The notes beneath the pieces are model-generated. The model did no database searches, was not told where the DNA came from, and was given only the letters and a program-made list of their open reading frames with translations. DNA of 64,000 nucleotides, taken from Apium graveolens (lineage: Eukaryota > Streptophyta > Magnoliopsida > Apiales > Apiaceae). Positions 55,212-64,000 of this stretch are shown here, one piece after another. Location: NCBI RefSeq assembly GCF_009905375.1, contig NC_133650.1, forward strand, positions 294,452,270-294,516,269. Direction: 5' to 3'. Position numbers and translations under genes: made by a program. The stretch's first letter is position 1. The number at the start of each line of letters is the position of its first letter.

Positions 55212-57200
55212 ATCTCCCCCTATTTGATTGTTAAACCTAAAAAACAAATTAAATAGAGAGGATAACTCAACTAACAACTTGAAAAAGTAAAGTACTAGGA
55301 CTTGTAAATAATGCTACCGGTTTTTTGGATCAAATTCTGCATTTCCAGATTTCTTGAGTAACTGAAATGAAAGATGCTTGTTCCTCTAGAACTGAACTGA
55401 TTTTCAAGTAGTTTCTTCTTCATTTCCTTGGTTCTTCAAATCTCTTCCAGATAATACTTCTCAGTCTTGAAGTAATCATCAGTAGCTTTTTTTGTACAAC
55501 CACATTTCCTATTGAGAAACGCATATCTCTCTTGATTCCCCCTATGAGAATCAACTGCTTAAAGGAGATCACCTTTGTTTACCACCTCTCCCGTACAATA
55601 GGATCCGCAAATAAAAACCAATGGTACTTTCCTTTTGGAAAATAGCTTCTCCCCTTATGAAGAACAGCGATGAACCAAACCACTTCTTCTGATTACTAGG
55701 AAATCACCTAGTGTTTACCACCTCTTCCGTACAATAGGATCCGTAGTTACAAACAAAAATGGTGTTGTGGTTATATGTTTTACCTTTTTCCTCCTGCCTG
55801 CTATTTCTCCCCCTTAGTTGAGGAATCCTCCAAACTATTACTTAAGCTTTTATCTCCCTCTTAGAGAAGGAATGTATGCTATTGTCTGAAGGAGTTCTCG
55901 TATTTTACTTGGTTGGAAAAGAAATAACAACTCATTGTATGATCAACCATGTCCCTTTAAATGCTGCAAGAATGAATTCAATGTTGATCATCATGTTCAC
56001 CAAACTTCCCAACTCCTTATACCTCCCAAATGTGAGATCACCAATTGTTAGCTCCCAACTTGTTAGGTCCCGAAGTATTCTAATCCAATCTGTAAATGTT
56101 AGGTCCATAAGAGTTAGGTTCCAGATACAAACAAATTCGAGACCCGAAGTATCAAAACCAGTGTTTAGGGATAGGGAATGGGATATGGTGTTTCTCTTTC
56201 TTCCTCACCGTGAGTGTGTGATTCTGTTTCGTGTACCTCACAAGTATTTTACTTTTCTCTCCACTCGTGTTTACACTCATTCTCACAAGTGTATCACTCC
56301 TCTCATAGCTCCAAAATCCAGCTGTACCTGCAAGGAAAATCACCTTAGCCATCCTTAAGGAGGTCACATGTGGTGCAATGGGAGTTCACAAATCCCCGTC
56401 ATCGTTAGAGTCATCAGATAAATCTGAGTCATAATCTGCAAGTTGCTAGTTTCCCTTTGAGGGTTCCAGATTTGAACTCTGGTAAGGTAAACAATGATCC
56501 GAATAATTTAGCATAAAGATCAAAGTTCCCTTCTAATGTCTGTGAAGACATTTCCTTGTGACTCATCAGGTAAATCTGAATCATTGTCAATAAGTTGCCG
56601 ATCTGCACCAATGTCAGATCCACTATTCGCAGATGCATCCAGGGGATTTAAGCCTAGGGAGGTAGACACTGACCACTGACATATGGCTATTGGATCAGTA
56701 TCCTCTCCTAACACCTATAAAGGAAATTGGTCCATTAAAGAACCCTGAACAATTGAATCTGGCCGTAAAATGGTCGAAACTCTTATTTCCGTCAACTCTT
56801 CCTTTGTGTGTGTAACCTATCCTTGTGCATCAAGAATTGATTATATTTGAGGTGGTGACACTACATTGGATACCCTGGTCGACAGGCAAATTTCAATAGA
56901 CGCATCCTGTTGAGAGGATGAATCTAGTAACTGTTTTTGTGCCTTTTAGCCATTATATCTTTTTGAGAAGATGTATGGGGGCTAGAAGTTGCCTCGGTAT
57001 ACTACTCTTCTTTGTAGAAGACAGAGCTGCTGGGTTGACTTTAGAATCTTCCTTATGTGGTGCACTAAGGCACTTTCTCCATCACGCTCATTCATACTTC
57101 ATTTTAGTGGTAAGAGAGTCTGTTTCTGTGTTTGTCTTTACAGTCTGGGATAGAAGTTGTGGGTTTTCAACCTCATGACTATCAAATGAAAGAAGGTCAG
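55212..57200 (-). pseudogene. CopD post-pol region, possible ORF3 relic
   Basis: Position matches ORF3 of CopA and CopB, but no long frame remains. The best piece is 56429-56714, with SLGLNPLDASANSGSDIGAD, acidic and Ser-rich. I see no clear similarity to the other ORF3s. Two local repeats occur: GTTTACCACCTC and ACAATAGGATCCG at 55577 and again at 55713, and four TGTTAGGTCC-like words at 56045-56124. Confidence 0.45.
55213..55222 (-). other. CopD polypurine tract
   Basis: Minus strand TAGGGGGAGA, one base inside the LTR. Confidence 0.8.
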
Positions 57201-59117
57201 TGGGGGCTAAACCTGCATCACAGAACATATGGCAATATAGAGATAAAATGCACTTAAGATCTATAATGAATGAAAATTATGTATTTAATCTTTTGAGAGA
57301 AATGATGTACAATAGTGATTTCAAAAGATTTTAATGAAATAAGTAATCACCACTGTAAAAAGAAGTTTAATTTTTCTCTTAAAACTGTTCGAGTGCACGG
57401 GTCTGTTTTTATGCCTAAAAAGATAAATGATTTGATAAGAGACAAATTGATGACCTAGCAGTATTAAGAAGAGAAAGATTTGTCTATTAATATGAATGAG
57501 TTTTTGTAAAAGTATTGATCACTTAGGGTAAAGTCTAAGCAATTCTCATTCATGTTAAAAGCTCCATAATCTGTCTTTATAAAATTATAATCAACAACAT
57601 TGTTTGTTGATAAATAATATTAATAAGAATGACTATGCTACTAATTTTAAATTATAGTGAATCTTTCAGATATAGCAACTCATATAAATCCACTATAACT
57701 TAAAATCTCACAATTATCTGCAACAAAATATTAACAATATATCATTGACTGATACTTGTCAAGTACTTTAGATACCAATAATTATGTTGTATCCTATTTT
57801 ATGTATTAAAATAAGATATCAATGAATTAAATACCAATTATCTATCAATTAGACATTAGCATTGTATTTTATATTCTATACAATTGTTAACTACTAACAA
57901 CTGTAATATCTCAGACAATATTGGTTCGATAAATAAAGTAACATTAACCAATATTGTCTTGTTTGCAATCTTAGAAAAACATTCTAAGTTCCATATACTT
58001 AGATCCATTGAGTATTGCATCTAATATCAAAGTGTTTAGGAATTTGCAAGTAAGTATAAAAATTATTCTAAGTTGACAACATATGGTTACTTCTAATAAA
58101 GCATCAAACACAATCATAGTTGTACTTTAAGAAAGATTTTCACACTTTTTATATTAGTATAAGTGACTGATGATAAGCATTGATTACTTAGAGGAGTTCT
58201 AAGTAATGCCACAAATATTAATACTTCACGATTAGTTCATAATTAAACTCTTAACTAAATATCATGAACTGATATAACTTAAAAATTAGCATACAACTAA
58301 TCATTCTACAATCATGATTCTGATTTCAGTGAATTCTTGAGATGTAAACATTGCTAAATTCACTAAAACCAAAATCTCATAATTAACTTATAACACATAA
58401 GTTACAATCAATATACTAGATATTAATTGTTGACAAATTTAGTTATAATCAATAATGCTGCTTATGTATTTTAAGTTAGTTTGAAATTATGGAGCAAATA
58501 AAATCATTGAATTGCTTCAATTTCCATAATCCAAACTACCCAAAATAAATATTAAATAAATAAATACTAAATATATATGAGTTAGATACTAGCACTTAAA
58601 TATTTATAATTATCCTTGAATAATCACCAATAGGATATATGACTTATATACATAACAATCATTCTCTGGATAATTAGTAATTTTAGAAATATTTTCTAAA
58701 CATATAAAATATTGAGATTTTTATACACATAACTTAGAAAATACTTCAACTTCCAATATTAGGGATTTTGGAAATCAGCATTGATTACTTAGAAACAAAA
58801 ATTCTAAATAATATCACTAATACTAAACATATCATAATTATTCGAACATGATACAAATAATTGTGCTGCATATTATTTTAATATAATTTAAATTATGAGA
58901 CTGATATGGAATGGAATTGTCTAAAATTATAATTTAAAGTAATTAAACTAACATTCAAACTTAATGCTATAATACTTAATTACCATAAATATATATGACA
59001 TCGTAATCATGATAATCAAGATAGTAGCACTAAGTACGAGGTACTGGATTACTGATAAATTCACAAGTCCTTTAAATATTGAAGATTTAATACTTGTGAA
59101 CTTATATTAAGAATTCC
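57201..59117. other. CopD AT-rich non-coding region with recurring hairpins
   Basis: About 1.9 kb, AT-rich, no ORF. Three similar hairpins: GATCACTTAG with TCTAAGCAAT (57518-57542), ATTACTTAGA with TCTAAGTAAT (58183-58207), and GATTACTTAGA with TCTAAATAAT (58783-58812), spaced 665 and 600 bp. Confidence 0.55.
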
Positions 59118-59640
59118 TTACAGATGGAATTTCCAATTACTGTGCAATGAATGATATCCCACACTTACAAACCAGTCTTGAAAGATTAACTTTAACAAGT
59201 GATTTAGTAAATGTTTCTGTAAGTAACTCTTTGAATAAAAAGACATGCTCTCTAAATAATGATACCTGGCGTGAAGGTGCCTTGTCATAGAGTGTTCCCC
59301 CGAGTTGTTGGACTTGAAGTTGTCTCTTATCATAACAAAAAATCAATCTTCTTCCACGAAGTTGACAGCTTCCCGAGATACTTCTCCTGTCACTTAGGTT
59401 GACAACTTTAGAGATGCTTCTCCTGCCTTTCTTACAACCTGCGTCATCTATATCTATATATCCAAACATGTTAAGCACAATATCTTTAGGGTTTTTTACT
59501 CCAAGAGTTGGTAGTCCCGTAAGATATCTAATAATCTTGTTAATAGCTATACAATTAGATTCTCTAGGATCCACCTGGAATCTTACACATTGGCATCTTG
59601 AGAACATTATATGACTAAACATATATAACATTATGTTTGT
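59118..59640 (-). pseudogene. CopD RNase H remnant
   Basis: Reads CVRFQVDPRESNCIAINKII, RYLTGLPTLGVKNPKDI, MFGYIDIDDAGCKKGRRSIS ([16 protein letters not shown] in active copies), then a duplicated SISGSCQLRGRRLI block, HYLFREHVFLF-like text and ETFTKSLVK. A short internal duplication of the RRSIS segment is present. Inactive. Confidence 0.78.
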
Positions 59641-59959
59641 GCCTAGTGATAAGAGAGTTATTAATATGACGACTCTACTAATTCATATTAAACTGTAGTT
59701 TCAGTTAGAGTGCCATACCATGTCCTTGATGATTTCTTGAGTAGTATACTAGTTCATACCAACCCGCAGTAAGCTGGTGAAGAAGAGACAAATAGAGTCC
59801 AATAAATCTGCAACTGCAAAGTCCATGAACTATTGTGCACTGACTACTTCCTTTGACTCACCAACCAGGAGTACACTTGTTCAATTTACCAGAGTCCAAT
59901 TCCAGGTAGAATGGGCAACAGGTGCTAGATATGTCATAATATCCTCAAGTCCCGTCACT

Positions 59960-60240
59960 GGTGCTTTCTGTTAGATACTGCTTCCTGATAATAACCTAGC
60001 ATCCAGTTTGGCCTTGTCCCTAGTAACAATGCCATTGTCATCCAGTTTTGACTTTTAGTTACCCTTGTACCAATTACAAAATTGTCATTTGGTTTGGATA
60101 CCAGCTTCCCTACTATCTGTTTGTTGACTGATTGAGTTCATCTTGCTTTGAAATCACCCAATTAATCCGTATATATTAGAGCTTCTGTAACTTTCTTAGT
60201 TTCTTCTTCAGATAGAAAATAAGAGAATTAATCATTCATA
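59960..60240 (-). pseudogene. CopD RT N-terminal remnant
   Basis: Minus-strand text ELNQSVNKQIVGKLVSKPND, NFVIGTRVTKSKLDDNGIVT, RDKAKLDARLL matches the start of copia RT. Only about 320 bp separate it from RNase H, so the palm with the YVDD box is deleted. Confidence 0.7.
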
Positions 60241-60879
60241 CTCAGTAGCCCTGCTAATCATTACTCTACCATCTATATCACTTAAGAACTAGACTCTGGG
60301 AATAATATTGACATCAAACCATTTGTCTCAGCAGATATGTTCTTTAGTGTCCTCTGATTTTTAATGTGGTGTTGTGTCTGACTAGTTGATCCTTCTTTTG
60401 CCCCTCCTAAGCTGTTGTTGGGATTTCCTGAAAATCCTTACCCTTATTGTCTGGCTTCATTGAAATAATGAGTTGTGTTATACACTTCCATTCCACTGCT
60501 TGGATATGAATTATCAATACCATTAATTTCTCCTGAAATAGCTTGGAGCATGGAGTTGTTAAACTGTGCACTTAGACTATCTATCACCTTCTCTTGATCA
60601 ACCACAAATGCCCTGTAGATTGTATACTCCACTGAGTATCCATGGAAAATATCCTAACTTTTCTTAGCGGTAAATGCCAAATCTTCAAACAACTAAAAAA
60701 ATTTCATTGTTTGCTCCTGTAGAACATTGTCTCCAAACACTTTCAGGTTATCCAGTGTTTGCTTCTATTGGCCATTAACTCATTAGTGGTCTTCGTGTAT
60801 ACATCCTGATCAAGGCTTGATCTTACTTATTGCATACTACGTTGAATGCTCCAACCCTTTGGTATTTAGAAAGTCTTGA

Positions 60880-61440
60880 ATAGCTTGATATTGCCCTTGT
60901 AGCTTTAATCAAGTTCCGGTTCTTTCTTTGTACCACTCCATTCTGACACGGAGTTTCTAGTGCTGAATATGTCTTAGAATATTCTTAATGTTATAGATAT
61001 TAATCAGAACTGCTTCTTGAATTCAGTCCCATTATCTAACCACAAGATCATTTCTTTTACAGTTGCTTCAAGCTTGATCTTCTGATATGATCAATCAACA
61101 TCTGTGATGTCTTGTTTTGAGAATGCACGAACAACAACTTTGTTTAATAAGAGTAGACATCAATCATCACTAAGGTATATCTTTAATTTCATGTGATGTT
61201 GTCTTTGACTCCTCTTTGTGACATGCCTCATATTTATCGTGTTCTGAATTCCAGATGAGGAAGTTCTCTCACTAACCCCTTTTCATAAAAGAGTTCCTTG
61301 ATTTGATGTTCAAGGGCGAGAGCTTCTAATGCCATAACTAAACTTTCGTTAGATAAATATTTATAGTAGAAACCATTGACTTCACCATTCCTGAGATTCC
61401 AGTCTAGCCACGAGCATATCATTTCCTTACTCTTAACACG
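60880..61440 (-). pseudogene. CopD integrase remnant
   Basis: Minus-strand text includes HQIKELFYEKGLVRELPHLE (zinc-domain region), KYEACHKEESK, WLDNGTEFK (second catalytic Asp, RSD became WLD) and PCQNGVVQRKNR, where the catalytic Glu of VVERKNR is Gln. Several frame changes. Confidence 0.75.
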
Positions 61441-61779
61441 AGCAAGCTTCTCAACCTTCCTGATTCAGATAAGACACTAATCCTTCTTTGAATTGACATT
61501 TTGTCCTTTGATGCATAACCGTCTGATAAGAGGATTTGTGCCTTGATTCTCCAGCAAGAAAGATGCTTCAATTGTTATCAGTGACTCCAATGATTAATTG
61601 TTATTAGTGATATCAATTGTTGAATCCATGATGACATCCATTTTTCTGTATAGCTTGTCCCATAGTGAAAACCTTTGATGTCATCTCCAAAGATTACTGA
61701 AGGAATAGCTTATGTTAATCACATTTGATTATGAGGCTCTTTCTTTGATCATATGCCTTGAGTATGAATTACCAAGAAT

Positions 61780-61880
61780 ATGTATTAATCAATTAACCTG
61801 TTATGTCCTGCACTCACAAATGGAATAACATTTCTTGGTACCCAACTTATCAGTTTGGGTCCAGTTGGATTAGAGATTTT
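61780..61880 (-). pseudogene. CopD gag-protease boundary remnant
   Basis: Minus-strand text SNPTGPKLISWVPRNVIPFV matches the GPKxxWVPK block that precedes protease in SIRE-type elements. Protease itself (61440-61780) is not recognisable. Confidence 0.6.
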
Positions 61881-63480
61881 ATTATAAACAGAGATAACAA
61901 TAGCTGCAACCTTATCGTGCTAATTATTATCTTTGACTGGCCATTTTCTCCATTTTAATGCCCTTGACAAATTTGTCTCTAGGCTAAGGGAAAAATGGTT
62001 CCAACCTTACATAAGGAGGACTAGCAGTCTTTGCCCTATTATAATCCTAAACACGCTTCTTCTATAATTAATGCAAGTACTAAAGAGATGCATTCATGGC
62101 ATAAAAATAAGCAAGCATTGAAATAGGAGTACATGACATTCATTCAGAGACATTACACATAAGAATTAAGCAAGACATGCATGATATGGAACAAACAGAA
62201 TTATCAAACAAATCACTAATTCTATCTAGTCCAATCTTATTGATGTATCTCATTTAGCTGTCTCAATCTAATTATAAATCAGTACAATTTAACAAACAAT
62301 TCAGATCAAATGAATAAATCTTATTGTACTAGAATACAGAGAGTAAGCATAAATAAAGGTCTTAAGTGCTGGAAAACATATATCTCACTAAAGCAATTAA
62401 TCATGTTCAATAATTATTCAAACACATATTTAAGATCATCTAAAGTAACATGCATAAGTTAAACATCAATCCCAGTTACCAGAAAAATAATCTAGTGAAC
62501 TAGTTCAGCATTATCTATATGTGATGCTATCATGCTTGTGCGAGTGTTAAACATTTAAACACTAAGATCTTATCATGCATTGAATATTGAAAACAAGATA
62601 TTGTAGTAGTTCAAGAAATTGAAACCTGAGATATGTGAGTTGGACCATCTTCAAAGATTGCTATGAAAGCAAGATATTCATGATTCTCATCATCTGATCC
62701 ATCCCAACTCTTTCCCATGCACTATAAGTTTTGATTGGATGTTTCCCTAAGAAAATATTCCACCTTTGTCTCAACTCTTCAACTAAATCTCTACTCATCC
62801 TTGTTTGTCAAGCTTCTTGTTCTGTTGTAACTAAACCCTTGACAGTTACTCGACAAATATATCTTGTCATACTTGTAGCTATCAAATCTTGTTTATGTCC
62901 CAATCCCAGTCTTGAAATCACCTCTTGAAATAAATCTGTAAAAGTCTCTAATTCAGAATAGATAGGCTTGATCCTAGAATATAGCTTATGTACTCCATTT
63001 GAATCTGATGCGACTAAACTTCCCTGACATGTGAAACACTGCCTCAAGTATTTCTACCTGAGCTACCTCTGATTCAACTATCAATAACTCTTATATTCTG
63101 TCCCGAGGTTCTAACTTTACTGCATGTAACTGAGATGTTTGTATGTCCCCACTATTCTCTCTGACCTCCACAATTCCTTCCTATATGATCTCATTGATTC
63201 CCCGATAAATGTAGCATTGGTACAAACCACTGTGTGACTGTACAATCTGGAATCATAGAGTTATCTTTAAAATCTTCGAGAAAAATTGTACCCATAGAAA
63301 TTTTATTCCTATCTCGCATCTGAAAACCCAGTGGTATCTTATGGAGTAAGCCTTTGAGGAAGTTCCACAATTTTCGTCTGTAGGTCTTGAAATCATTTTC
63401 ATTGGAAAAGAAAACCATTATCTTCAAAATCCGTGTTCCGGAATTTTCCGTCTGAATAACACATGGCCTTCATTTTTTTC
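61881..63480. other. CopD gag position, not recognisable
   Basis: Gag should lie here. Two short open frames (62808-63047 and 63191-63427, minus strand) have no gag motif I can identify. The remainder is AT-rich. Confidence 0.4.
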
Positions 63481-64000
63481 GAAAGATTAAAATCATCTTT
63501 AAAAGCCCGGAGGAATTTCGTGTCTACCAACACTTTCAGTACCCTTAATTAAATAATTAAGAAAAATTTAAATTTCCAAAATTTTAAATTTCTTAGAAAA
63601 TAAATTTATCAAAAATAAATATTTACGAAAAATTTAATTTTCAAGAATTTCGAATTTTCTTAAAAATTAAATAAAACGTAAATTATTATCTAAGAAAATT
63701 TTAAATATAAGCATTTTAAATTTTCTGAAAAAATGAATAAATCAGAAATAAAAAAATAGGGCTACAAAATTTACTAAGTGCTAATTGGAGACTAACAATT
63801 CTTTTTTGCTAACCTGCGACGTTTGTTCAAATTGCCTTAAGCATTTCTAACCTTGTATACAGCTGTAATCGCAGGTTATGTCTTAGAATTTTTTTTCAGC
63901 TCATTAATTGGCGACCACAAAATCTTGTCCCCTTGGAGGTAACCTGCGACTGTCCACGCTGGAATAAACCAATTGTTTAATCCCAACCTGCTACGACTCC
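63481..64000. other. CopD AT-rich stretch, then AACCTGCGAC-rich end
   Basis: 63540-63770 is very AT-rich with repeated AAAATTTAAATTT words. 63811-64000 holds two exact AACCTGCGAC (63811, 63941), an inverted ATCGCAGGTT (63868) and two variants, as in the 3' LTR. This may be the approach to the 5' LTR outside the window. Confidence 0.5.

Larger units (their letters stand above)
53364..64000 (-). mobile_element. CopD, old Ty1/copia SIRE-like element inserted in CopC gag
   Basis: Minus strand. The 3' LTR (53364-55211) is followed by a PPT, then a long non-pol region, then degraded RNase H, RT and integrase, and a gag-end remnant, in the order expected for copia. The 5' LTR must lie beyond 64000. 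The 5 bp before the LTR are CCTGT. Coding remains are far more decayed than in the other copia elements even though the element sits inside CopC; either it was already defective when it inserted or this family decays faster. Confidence 0.8.

Noticed and set aside
54991..55227. 78-codon ORF at the end of the CopD LTR with hydrophobic segments
   Set aside because: It lies within the LTR, crosses its end, and has no homologous counterpart in other elements; T-rich sequence gives hydrophobic residues by chance.

Overview
This is nuclear DNA of a flowering plant, most likely a eudicot. It is AT-rich and made almost entirely of nested retrotransposons. I see no intact host gene, no rRNA or tRNA gene, and no CRISPR or prokaryotic feature. 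The plant assignment rests on the element types: Ty1/copia SIRE-like elements with an extra ORF after pol, a Ty3/gypsy chromovirus-like element, a tRNA-derived SINE, and hAT-like and PIF/Harbinger-like MITEs. I cannot name the species. For reference I use the labels Gyp1, Gyp2, CopA, CopB, CopC and CopD.

Region 1 (1-17.3 kb) is Ty3/gypsy. The end of Gyp1 (minus strand) has an internal part at 1-1008 that retains only an RT/RNase H remnant. A primer-binding site (PBS) follows, then a tandem array of three LTR-derived units (1009-5633, 5634-9992, 9993-13370). The middle unit looks like a crossover chimera of the outer two. A 687-bp hAT-like MITE sits at the same site in units 1 and 2 and is absent from unit 3. 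The array ends inside the gag-like ORF of a second gypsy element, Gyp2 (minus), whose PBS and 5' LTR start at 14025-14040.

Region 2 (17-18.75 kb) is non-coding and holds two short tandem dimers, a SINE and a further local duplication.

Region 3 (18752-42778) is CopA (plus strand), a SIRE-type element with two ~1.03-kb LTRs, a perfect 5-bp target-site duplication (TSD) ATATA, and gag, protease, integrase, RT and RNase H in the usual order, broken by stops and indels. It also has a ~4.3-kb third ORF after pol, preceded by a promoter-like TATA box. CopB (minus strand, 20081-31193) is inserted in its gag gene. CopB has its own LTRs, gag, pol and third ORF and is better preserved.

Region 4 (42.8-45.2 kb) is intergenic and holds a Harbinger-like MITE that contains a 5'-truncated SINE with a 15-bp TSD.

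Region 5 (about 45-53.36 kb) is CopC (minus strand), a decayed relative of CopB. It carries a solo CopA-family LTR (TSD CAAAG), a 0.5-kb unclassified insertion, and a small ORF after pol with its own TATA box. Region 6 (53364 to the end) is CopD (minus strand), which interrupts CopC gag. Its 1.85-kb 3' LTR is clear and its interior is heavily decayed, with the RT core missing.

The most unusual signal is that the copia families carry distinct 8-10-bp motifs scattered through LTRs, spacers and, where they can be read, coding regions, in both orientations: CGACGGAT in CopA, AAGTTCTGAT in CopB (with degenerate forms in CopC), and AACCTGCGAC in CopD. In CopA the motif is translated in more than one reading frame, so the nucleotide sequence rather than a peptide seems to be what is maintained.
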